Part shown: piece by piece, positions 1 through 5,511 of the stretch
How the letters are laid out: each line of letters begins with the position of its first letter
Position numbering within the stretch: position 1 is the first letter of the stretch
NCBI GenBank assembly: GCA_937870805.1
Contig: CALMZT010000213.1
Span: 1-10,956, forward strand
From: an uncultured Chloroflexota bacterium
GTDB lineage: Bacteria > Chloroflexota > Anaerolineae > Aggregatilineales > Phototrophicaceae
DNA length: 10,956 bases
Direction: 5' to 3'
Notes under the pieces: model-generated
What the model was told of the DNA's origin: nothing
Seen by the model: the letters and a program-made list of their open reading frames with translations, nothing else
Database searches by the model: none
Position numbers and translations under genes: made by a program

Positions 1-181
1 GGCAGCGCCTTACCGCCTTCAGCGGCATTCGCGTTCGCCGTCTTGACCGTTTCGCCGCTTAATTGGCGAAGGTATTGATCTAAAAACTCTGTTTTGATGT
101 CAAGTTATTGAATTGAGCTTATGCCCTCATATACGGATAATTCCCAAAGACCAGATTTCGCAGTCTAAAGGAAAAAACCAA
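1..181. other. Left-edge region; possible 3' tail of an upstream gene and leader of the cyclase
   Basis: A plus-strand frame is open from position 3 and stops at TAA 60-62, reading ...TAFSGIRVRRLDRFAA. It could be the end of a gene that starts outside the window, but about 19 codons are too few to identify. An equally open minus-strand frame has no start codon, so the direction is uncertain. A 6-bp inverted repeat (TTCGCC 51-56, GGCGAA 65-70) sits just after the tail and could form a small hairpin, but no T-run follows, so I do not call a terminator. From 79 to 181 I see only the cyclase leader, with no convincing -35/-10 pair. Confidence 0.3.
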
Positions 182-979
182 ATGGGAAAAATTGAGTTCC
201 AGGGTAAATTGATAGATCCTGACATCGTATGGTGGGAATGGTTTTCAACCAGCGCATTTAAGGTAGATAAACGCTTGCGTCATATCTTCCAGATGCTGCC
301 CCATGACCCACGCTGCAAATTCTGTAATGCCCCATTTGAAGGCATTGGTGGGACTATTGTTCGGGCACTATACGGCAAACAACGTTCTGCCTTGAATCCA
401 CGTTTCTGTAACATGTGTGATGAGGCTTCACGCAGATTTCCCGGAGGCTCGGAGGTCGAAATGTCCATGCTTTTCGCCGATGTGCGTGGTTCTACAGCGC
501 TCTCAGAGAAAATGAGTCCCACCGAATTCAGCCAACTGATCAATCGATTTTATACCCGGTCAACGAAAGTAATCATTGAAGAGGATGGGCTGGTGGAAAA
601 GCTGGCTGGGGATGAAGTGGCGGCTTTTTGGGGGGCAGGATTTGCAGGACCTGATTACGTCCAACGGACGGTGAAAGTCGCGCAGAAGCTGTTGCGAGTC
701 ATGGCGCAGCAGGAGATTCCAGTCGGCATCGGTGTTCATTCGGGGACAGCCTTTTTTGGGGTCATGGGCGCGGCGGACGGACTAACGAATATCTCAGCCA
801 TTGGCGACGAGGTGAACACCGCTGCGCGTCTGGCATCGAAGGCGGCGGCAGGGGAGATCATTGTCAGCGAACAAGCGCTCAAGGCAGCAGGCATCGATGG
901 CAGCACTCTGGAGTCGCGCAGTCTGGAGTTAAAAGGGATTAACGAACCAGTTCTTGTGCGCGTGATGCGTGATGCATAG
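182..979 (+). CDS. Class III adenylate/guanylate cyclase with N-terminal Cys4 zinc-finger-like segment
   Basis: Predicted soluble cyclase making cAMP or cGMP from ATP or GTP (265 aa). I chose ATG 182 because AAAGGA lies about 9 nt upstream. A longer reading from TTG 113 adds 23 residues with no ribosome site. Residues 45-79 carry two CxxC pairs (C45/C48 and C76/C79), a likely zinc site placed before the catalytic domain. The cyclase domain spans about 93-262. Visible residues are metal-binding D100 (FADVRGST) and D144 (AGDE), K140 in the purine-specifying position typical of adenylate cyclases, S205 at the second specificity position (Thr/Ser in class IIIb), and N212 and R216 in the NTAAR transition-state motif. 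All catalytic positions look intact, so it should be active. No membrane segment, HAMP or GAF sensor is seen, so the zinc-finger part may be the regulatory input (inference). ATP preference is inferred from K140 only. Confidence 0.9.
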   Translation: MGKIEFQGKLIDPDIVWWEWFSTSAFKVDKRLRHIFQMLPHDPRCKFCNAPFEGIGGTIVRALYGKQRSALNPRFCNMCDEASRRFPGGSEVEMSMLFADVRGSTALSEKMSPTEFSQLINRFYTRSTKVIIEEDGLVEKLAGDEVAAFWGAGFAGPDYVQRTVKVAQKLLRVMAQQEIPVGIGVHSGTAFFGVMGAADGLTNISAIGDEVNTAARLASKAAAGEIIVSEQALKAAGIDGSTLESRSLELKGINEPVLVRVMRDA

Positions 980-1038
980 GGGCTGTAAATCAGCACGTAG
1001 AGCAACCCCAAGTTTGGTTGCCAACGCGAAAAAAGTAG

Positions 1039-1067
1039 TTTACGTGCGCTGTAAATGAGAGGATAAT
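1039..1067 (+). promoter_or_regulatory. Candidate sigma70-type promoter for rhodanese-reductase unit
   Basis: TTTACG (1039-1044), a 17-nt spacer, then GATAAT (1062-1067): four of six and five of six consensus bases. The predicted start near 1074 leaves a short leader containing the GAGGA ribosome site of the next gene. Confidence 0.4.
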
Positions 1068-1096
1068 GCGGCGTTGATGAACACGAGGAAAGTGAT

Positions 1097-1429
1097 TTGA
1101 ACGACCCAAACGACTTCAAAAACATCACGGTTGCTCAGTATCAGACGCAGTTTTTTGAAACCGTACCACATACACTGCTCGATGTGCGTACAGTAGCAGA
1201 ATTTGTACAGGGACGTATTCCCAGCGCATTGAATATTCCACTTGATGAGCTGCCAGAGCGCCTGAGCGAAATCCCGAACCATTTGCCGATTATTGTGGTA
1301 TGCGCGCATGGGGTGCGCAGCATCTATGGTTCACAGTACATTCGTCACGCCGGATTTGAAGACGTGTACAACCTCGAAGGGGGCACAGTCGCGTGGTGGC
1401 AGCACCGCCTGCCGTTGGAAAGACCCTAG
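1097..1429 (+). CDS. Single-domain rhodanese-like sulfurtransferase
   Basis: A 110-aa cytoplasmic protein made of one rhodanese domain, of the GlpE/PspE size class. Visible hallmarks are LLDVRTVAEF (residues 27-36), the cleft segment GRIPSALNIPLDEL (39-52), the active-site loop C69-AHGVR-S75 with the persulfide-carrying cysteine, and the C-terminal LEGGTVAW. The loop CxxGxRS is the catalytically competent form, so the protein can probably move sulfane sulfur to a thiol acceptor; the acceptor is unknown. The start is TTG 1097, chosen because GAGGA at 1085-1089 is well spaced and no in-frame ATG exists nearby. It is followed after 29 nt by an F420-type reductase on the same strand, and the two are probably co-transcribed. 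No direct functional link is evident. Confidence 0.9.
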   Translation: MNDPNDFKNITVAQYQTQFFETVPHTLLDVRTVAEFVQGRIPSALNIPLDELPERLSEIPNHLPIIVVCAHGVRSIYGSQYIRHAGFEDVYNLEGGTVAWWQHRLPLERP

Positions 1430-1458
1430 AGCTAATTTTTGATCAGGAATGAGAAATC

Positions 1459-1872
1459 ATGGCAAGCAAAGCGCTGTTCCGCACTCTCAATCGTATGCAC
1501 ATTTTTCTCTACCGATTGAGTGGCGGCAAAATCTTGGGAAATATCGTAGGATCGCCTGTATTGCTGCTGACCACTACGGGACGCAAAACCAATCAGGAGC
1601 GTACTGTCCCACTTGTGTACGCCTATGATGGTGAAAACTATGCCGTGATTGCTACGGATCAGCCTGCGTGGCATCGCAACTTGAAGAGCAACTCGCAAGC
1701 CACTATTCAAGTGCAGAGGCAGCACCACCAGGTGATTGCGCGTGATGCTGAAGGGGCAGAGGAACAACGATGGTGGACGAAAATAGTAAAACAGTCTCCG
1801 GCGTTCGAATCTGCGAAGGACAAAGGCAGCCACAAAATAGTGATTTTAGAGCCTGTGAAGTATACAGACTAA
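1459..1872 (+). CDS. Deazaflavin (F420)-dependent nitroreductase/quinone reductase family (DDN-like, DUF385)
   Basis: A 137-aa protein of the split-barrel DDN family, whose studied members use reduced coenzyme F420 to reduce quinones or nitro compounds. Recognisable are the N-terminal helix, the strand and turn LLLTTTGRKTNQERTVPLVY (residues 35-54; GRK and RTVP are family signatures), PAWHRNL (69-75), which matches the usual HPAWYHNL motif, a W-x-x-I/L-V helix near 105-110, and the closing strand IVILEPV. The loop before PAW is a few residues shorter than in mycobacterial members, so cofactor choice (F420 or another flavin) is not certain. ATG 1459 has AGGAATGAG upstream. The gene sits 29 nt after the rhodanese and ends 8 nt before a convergent gene. 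Confidence 0.83.
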   Translation: MASKALFRTLNRMHIFLYRLSGGKILGNIVGSPVLLLTTTGRKTNQERTVPLVYAYDGENYAVIATDQPAWHRNLKSNSQATIQVQRQHHQVIARDAEGAEEQRWWTKIVKQSPAFESAKDKGSHKIVILEPVKYTD

Positions 1873-1880
1873 TCTCTGTC

Positions 1881-2564
1881 TTACAACAAGTCGCGCTCGT
1901 ATAACGTCGCCCGCCCACGCTTACCGATGATTCGTAAAGCACCCATTTCGCGCAAGCAGTAAGCCGTTTTCTGCGCCAGTGGAAGCTGAATCTTCAGCGC
2001 GTTCGCCAGTTCCTTACAATCGAACGCCTGAGGTAGATGCGTAGGAATGAGCGCGGCACAGTCGGCAGGAGTCATGAGCACGACACGATCAACAATTTCC
2101 AGCAGTCGCCGATCATAGATGCTCCAGCCTTTGCGCCGCCAACTGCCCCGTCCGTCATCACGCCAGATTTCTTCCTCACGAATCAACAGCACTTCCAGCG
2201 AAAAATTAGGGTGTGCCATCAGCGACGGGAAACTGACGAATTCACGAAACACGTTGAATACCGTATCGCGTTTGGGTGACTTACGCTTGCTCACAAGCAC
2301 ACCATCACTATCGACACGCACGACGAAGCGTTCCTGTGCCACGGGATGCACTAAGCGTATTGGATGTTGATCGACCAGAGAGAGCAGTTTGCGCTTCATG
2401 GACGAAAAGCTGCGCGTTTGGATTTCGACGAGCGTATGTGATGCCTGCACAATGTCGATAACGTAGCCATCCACCAGCGTTTCCACCAAATCACCCGGCT
2501 GCGCGTACCATGCTTTGAGCGCCGCGTGCAGTGACTTTTCCTGCATCATGCCGATGTGAGGCAT
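1881..2564 (-). CDS. Conserved protein of unknown function; possible PD-(D/E)XK-like fold plus C-terminal winged helix
   Basis: A 227-aa soluble protein that I recognise only as an unnamed conserved family. The N-terminal part (about 10-80) has a helix, then strand VDGYVIDIV, strand TLVEIQT, a basic helix FSSMKRKLLSLV and strand IRLVHPV. D37 and E47-x-Q49 fall where a PD-(D/E)XK nuclease has its acidic pair and lysine, with Gln replacing Lys. A basic stretch SKRKSPKRD (92-100) and an acidic REEEIWRDD segment (129-137) follow. The last 50 residues (AFDCKELANALKI ... AQKTAYCLREMGALRIIGKRG) read like a winged helix-turn-helix. DNA or RNA binding is inferred, and nuclease activity is speculative. 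The start could also be either of the two ATGs five and six codons in; I kept ATG 2564 because GGAA lies about 6 nt upstream. It is convergent with the reductase and divergent from the acyltransferase. Confidence 0.8.
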   Translation of the reverse strand: MPHIGMMQEKSLHAALKAWYAQPGDLVETLVDGYVIDIVQASHTLVEIQTRSFSSMKRKLLSLVDQHPIRLVHPVAQERFVVRVDSDGVLVSKRKSPKRDTVFNVFREFVSFPSLMAHPNFSLEVLLIREEEIWRDDGRGSWRRKGWSIYDRRLLEIVDRVVLMTPADCAALIPTHLPQAFDCKELANALKIQLPLAQKTAYCLREMGALRIIGKRGRATLYERDLL

Positions 2565-2607
2565 ACATTTTCCAGTAAAAGTAAAACGATGACACCAGAT
2601 GCGGGTT

Positions 2608-2615
2608 ATTATAAT
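2608..2615. promoter_or_regulatory. Palindromic -10 element ATTATAAT shared by divergent genes
   Basis: The 79-nt gap between divergent genes contains ATTATAAT, its own reverse complement, which gives a perfect TATAAT on each strand (2610-2615 plus, 2613-2608 minus). On the plus strand ATGACA (2589-2594) is a possible -35 with a short 15-nt spacer. The predicted starts give leaders of about 20-40 nt to both genes. Confidence 0.5.
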
Positions 2616-2643
2616 TGATTTAATGACTTAAGCAGGTTGCAGT

Positions 2644-3273
2644 ATGCAAAAACTAGTACCGTTAAAAAGATGGTTATTATGGATTTTGTGGTCGCCGATT
2701 TTGATTACCGCGCGTTTATTGGGTTGGCGCGCCTTCGGTGATCTTTACGATGTACCAAAATGCGTGGCGATAGGTGCACCACACACGACCAATTGGGATG
2801 TCGTGTTGTTTTTATGGCTGGCGTGCTATTACTGCCGGAGACCAAAGTGGATGGTCAAAGCTCAATGGAATTATCCCGTGATCGGTACGATTGCGCGCTG
2901 GTTGGGAGCCATTTTCATCCAGCGCGATAAGGATTTGAATGTAGTCGATCAAGCTGTTGCGGAGTTCAAAAAACGGGAAAAATTTATCCTGGTCATCACG
3001 CCCGAAGGGACACGCAAACGCGCCGAGTATTGGAAGTCAGGGTTTTACTACATCGCGGTTCGTGCTCAAGCGCCGATTGCCATCGCCACGCTGGACTATC
3101 AAAACAAGCGCGCTGGAGTGGCGAAAATCTTCATCCCCACCGGGAACATCGAAGCCGATATGCAAGTGATCCGCGAAACCTATGAAGGCTCACATGGAAA
3201 GTTCGCCAAAAATGAGAGTCCCATACGTCTGAAACCGAGAAACGAAGGCGCAAGAAGCATCCGTCAGCAGTAA
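2644..3273 (+). CDS. PlsC-like lysophospholipid/glycerolipid acyltransferase
   Basis: A 209-aa acyltransferase of the 1-acylglycerol-3-phosphate acyltransferase superfamily, expected at the inner face of the membrane. A hydrophobic N-terminal segment (about 8-26) could anchor it. The catalytic HX4D motif is H47-TTNW-D52, the phosphate-binding motif is EGTR at 121-124, and the third block is GTIARWLGAIFIQRD (81-95). PEGTRKRAEYWKSGFYYIA is typical of a bacterial subgroup in which HTSNWD and WKSGFY recur. All motifs are intact. The exact acceptor (lysophosphatidate or another lipid) cannot be told from sequence. The C-terminal tail NEGARSIRQQ extends slightly beyond the usual end and runs into the repeat cluster. 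ATG 2644 has AGCAGG about 8 nt upstream. Confidence 0.88.
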   Translation: MQKLVPLKRWLLWILWSPILITARLLGWRAFGDLYDVPKCVAIGAPHTTNWDVVLFLWLACYYCRRPKWMVKAQWNYPVIGTIARWLGAIFIQRDKDLNVVDQAVAEFKKREKFILVITPEGTRKRAEYWKSGFYYIAVRAQAPIAIATLDYQNKRAGVAKIFIPTGNIEADMQVIRETYEGSHGKFAKNESPIRLKPRNEGARSIRQQ

Positions 3274-3278
3274 ACGGC

Positions 3279-3421
3279 GGCAACAGTGAGCACGCTTGCT
3301 GCAATGATGCCCTCGGCGGCAACAACGAGTACGCTTGCTGCCATTTGAGCGTAGAGAAAATCCTGATGACGGCAACAACGAGTACGCTTGCTGCAAAAAT
3401 GCCCGGCTGCCGTTTGCTGCC
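3279..3421. repeat. Cluster of three 24-nt hairpin-forming repeats plus a partial copy
   Basis: Copies lie at 3279-3302, 3318-3341 and 3371-3394. The second and third are identical (GGCAACAACGAG, then TACGCTTGCTGC); the first differs at three positions. Each is an imperfect inverted repeat: GGCAACAA pairs with TTGCTGCC with one mismatch, and CG-AGTA-CG forms the tip. Copies one and three share a further flank AA..ATGCCC. A partial copy, TTTGCTGCC, ends at 3421. Spacing is 39 and 53 nt, irregular. The cluster begins 5 nt after the acyltransferase stop and fills most of the gap to the FKBP gene; no T-run follows, so these are not standard terminators. They look like REP-type elements (inference). 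The reverse strand reads as a repeated QQAYSLLPP peptide, which I take to be a by-product. Confidence 0.8.
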
Positions 3422-3530
3422 ATGTATTTCTATCCTTTCTCGAAAATCCTTCGTCTTCTCACCATAGCATAAAAGCAGCTTCATTTGCGTTCCTTTTGAC
3501 ACTTTAATTCGATTTGTAAGGTTCTCGTTG

Positions 3531-3539
3531 TGATACAAT
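3531..3539 (+). promoter_or_regulatory. Extended -10 promoter for FKBP-lyase unit
   Basis: TGATACAAT is an extended -10 (TGn followed by TACAAT, five of six). A perfect TTGACA lies at 3496-3501 but is 32 nt away, too far to be its -35; TTGTAA (3514-3519) is 14 nt away. A start near 3546 would lie after the first in-frame ATG (3538) and before the GAAAGG ribosome site (3556-3561), which helps fix the true start of the next gene. Confidence 0.5.
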
Positions 3540-3570
3540 GTGTGTAATACATCATGAAAGGATGGCTATT

Positions 3571-3951
3571 GTGGAAGCGGGACAGCGTTTTTTAGCAGAA
3601 AATGCGAAAAAAGAGGGCGTGGTGACCACCCCCAGCGGCTTGCAGTATAAAGTCATAAGTCAGGGCGACGGACCGAAACCTAAAGCGACGGATAATGTCG
3701 AAGTCCATTATCGCGGCACGCTGATTGACGGCACAGAATTCGACAGCTCCTATAAGCGCAACAAGTCGATTTCCTTCTGGCTGAATCAGGTGATTAAAGG
3801 CTGGACAGAAGGGGTACAGTTGATGTCTGTCGGCTCGAAGTACGAATTTTACATCCCCTATGAACTTGCTTATGGCGCAGCAGGACACCCGCCTGTGATT
3901 CCAAAGTTTGCCACACTGATTTTCGAGGTGGAACTGTTAGGCATCAGCTAA
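3571..3951 (+). CDS. FKBP-type peptidyl-prolyl cis-trans isomerase
   Basis: A 126-aa cytoplasmic prolyl isomerase that speeds protein folding. It has a single FKBP domain preceded by the linker FLAENAKKEGVVTTPSGLQYKV, which normally joins the FkpA/Mip dimerisation helices to the catalytic domain; those helices are absent here. Visible FKBP signatures are VEVHYRGTLIDGTEFDSSY, VIKGWTEGVQLMSVG, the active-site region YELAYGAAG, and the end FATLIFEVELLGI. The usual PPNATL is PKFATL, a mild change. I prefer GTG 3571, about 9 nt after GAAAGG. ATG 3538 lies inside the -10 element, and ATG 3562 touches the ribosome site. It is followed after 8-11 nt by the CitE-like lyase, so the two are almost surely co-transcribed. 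Confidence 0.9.
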   Translation: MEAGQRFLAENAKKEGVVTTPSGLQYKVISQGDGPKPKATDNVEVHYRGTLIDGTEFDSSYKRNKSISFWLNQVIKGWTEGVQLMSVGSKYEFYIPYELAYGAAGHPPVIPKFATLIFEVELLGIS

Positions 3952-3962
3952 CGGAGGCAGTG

Positions 3963-4844
3963 ATGCGTATACGACGTGCTTTACTGTTCATGCCCGGCGA
4001 TGATCGCCGCAAAATCGAAAAAGGCGCGGCGTTGGGCGTCGATTCGATCATCATGGATTTGGAAGACGGCGTAGCGTTCAATAACAAGCCTGCCGCCCGT
4101 GCCACGATTTTCGCTGCGCTGCGTGAAGTCAGTTTCGGGCGTTCCGAAAAGCTGATACGCATCAACCCCGCCAGCAGCGAGTTCTACGAAGATGACATCA
4201 ACGCCACTGTTCACGCGCATCCTGACGGTTATGTCGTGCCCAAGGTGGAACATGGGCGGCAGGTGCAGGAAATCTCGTCATGGTTGTTAACCGCCGAACA
4301 CAAACATGATTGGGAAGAAGGTTCAATCGCGCTGCTGGCGATCATCGAAACAGCAATGGGCGTTGTCAACCTGCGCGAGATTGCGTCGAGTGACCCACGT
4401 TTGACGGCGCTGATTTTTGGCGCGGAAGACCTTGCCAGCAGCATCGGCGCAATTCGCACGCCCGACGGCTGGGAAGTGTTTTACGCCCGCAGCAAAGTGG
4501 TGATGCACGCCAAAGCCTTCGGAATGCAAGCCCTCGACACGCCGTTCGTCTCACTGGCAGAAGCCGATAACGACCATCTGATTGCCGAAACCGAGCAAGC
4601 GCTGTACATGGGCTACGATGGCAAGCTGGCGATTCATCCGAAACAGGTTGACGTGATACAGCGCGTATTCACCCCGACATCGGAACAAATCGCGCAGGCA
4701 AAACGCTTAGTCGAAGCGCATGAACAACGTCAACGTGGCGGAACAGGCGTGTTCGCGCTCGACGGGCGCATGGTCGATATGCCGATGGTACGCGCGGCGG
4801 AAAAGGTGTTAGCACGGGCACGCGCGGCGGGCATTGCGGTGTAG
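3963..4844 (+). CDS. CitE-like HpcH/HpaI aldolase / CoA-ester lyase
   Basis: A 293-aa TIM-barrel enzyme of the CitE/malyl-CoA lyase superfamily, which cleaves or forms C-C bonds in acyl-CoA esters with Mg2+. The signatures are in order: RRALLFMPGDD (4-14), DSIIMDLEDGV (27-37), R66 in RIN, VPKVE (92-96), the metal ligand E129 in AIIETAMG, GAEDLA (153-158) with E155/D156, and AIHPKQV (223-229). This arrangement is that of CitE-like proteins rather than of HpaI aldolases. The true substrate (citramalyl-CoA, malyl-CoA or another) is not decidable from sequence. There are no citrate lyase alpha or gamma subunits nearby, so it is not part of a citrate lyase complex. ATG 3963 is chosen over GTG 3960 because GGAGG (3953-3957) is then 5 nt away. 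It follows FKBP closely. Confidence 0.88.
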   Translation: MRIRRALLFMPGDDRRKIEKGAALGVDSIIMDLEDGVAFNNKPAARATIFAALREVSFGRSEKLIRINPASSEFYEDDINATVHAHPDGYVVPKVEHGRQVQEISSWLLTAEHKHDWEEGSIALLAIIETAMGVVNLREIASSDPRLTALIFGAEDLASSIGAIRTPDGWEVFYARSKVVMHAKAFGMQALDTPFVSLAEADNDHLIAETEQALYMGYDGKLAIHPKQVDVIQRVFTPTSEQIAQAKRLVEAHEQRQRGGTGVFALDGRMVDMPMVRAAEKVLARARAAGIAV

Positions 4845-4845
4845 A

Positions 4846-5440
4846 TTAGGGCAGCGGCTCAAAGGATATCACATCCATGAAAAATTGTTCATCTTCAACA
4901 TAGAGGGCATTGAAGCGAATTCTAGTTGGAAAATGATACTCAGTATCAAAATCAACTTCTACTTGACTTGTTTCCATAGCGGAGTACATCTCGGCGTATT
5001 GAGGTAAGCGACTTACCTTAGTAAACAAGCTGGACACTGTATAGTTCAAGGCATCGCTAGCATCAACTGCATCGCAGATTCCCTCGCAACTTAAGGATTG
5101 CTCTGCAATTTCTCCATCACGAACTGTAGTTACAACACTAGTACACCGACAAGGTTAATTTGACGGGTGAACAAGGGGCTTAAGCCCCTTGTTGGAAGTA
5201 GATAACCCTCCAACTTAAGGTTGTTGATGTATTAGGGATGAATAGTAGAGGAGCAGCAAATCGTTGAATCTCAATGCGATAGTCATCAATACCAAGCGCT
5301 TGCCATGCCTGTTCTGCGCTGCCGTTGCGTGACGGGACACGGATAAGCCCTGTTGCCTGAATGAACAGCGCTATCCCTGTAAACGCAGCAAATGATAGCA
5401 GGCTGGCGACGATGAACAGCGGGATTTTGTGGCGTAACAT
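4846..5440 (-). pseudogene. DUF6174-like exported protein, split by a 76-bp insert
   Basis: Two minus-strand pieces look like one gene. The first part (5440 to 5180) starts at ATG 5440 behind GAGGAG. It has a signal or anchor helix (residues about 5-31) and AEQAWQALGIDDYRIEIQRF, the N-terminal signature of DUF6174. The second part, from about 5148 to 4846, lies in another frame: CRCTSVVTTVRDGEI, then SSLFTKVSRL, and a final VEVDFDTEYHFPTRIRF, matching the VRDG, helix and YDp..GyPT blocks of that family. The first part runs into a stop inside a palindrome. Removing 5149-5224 (76 nt) joins the frames as ...PNTS/RCTSVV... and would give a 172-aa protein of normal length for the family. As it stands the product is truncated to 86 aa and lacks the VRDG and GyPT blocks. 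Function of DUF6174 is unknown. A sequencing error alone would not explain the palindrome. Confidence 0.75.
5149..5224. mobile_element. MITE-like palindromic insert with imperfect terminal inverted repeats
   Basis: The 76-nt segment is bounded by 20-nt inverted repeats (5149-5168 and 5205-5224) that agree at 15 of 20 positions. They enclose a perfect 24-nt palindrome at 5170-5193 (arm AACAAGGGGCTT and its complement). The right spacer is 11 nt and the left is 1 nt. I see no target-site duplication. It carries no coding capacity, so any movement would need a transposase elsewhere. It could equally be an IS200/IS605-derived palindromic unit, or a REP-like element with the flanking repeats arising by chance. 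Confidence 0.55.
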
Positions 5441-5511
5441 GTAGATCGCTCCTCAATCACTCTGTATTAAGGACGATAGCCATGCCGCAATTGTTCCCGC
5501 TGCATCCATCG

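Noticed and set aside
1003..1020. CAACC/GGTTG hairpin after the cyclase as a terminator
   Set aside because: A 5-bp stem with an 8-nt loop and no T-run is too weak to call.
3279..3394. Possible CRISPR array
   Set aside because: Only three units, spacers of 15 and 29 nt, and no cas genes; spacing is too short and irregular.
3131..3538. Minus-strand frame with repeated QQAYSLLPP-like peptides
   Set aside because: The repetition is produced by the nucleotide hairpin repeats. The frame overlaps the acyltransferase end and has no ribosome site or family similarity.
3496..3539. TTGACA at 3496 as -35 of the FKBP promoter
   Set aside because: It is 32 nt from the -10, far beyond the allowed spacing; the extended -10 was kept on its own.
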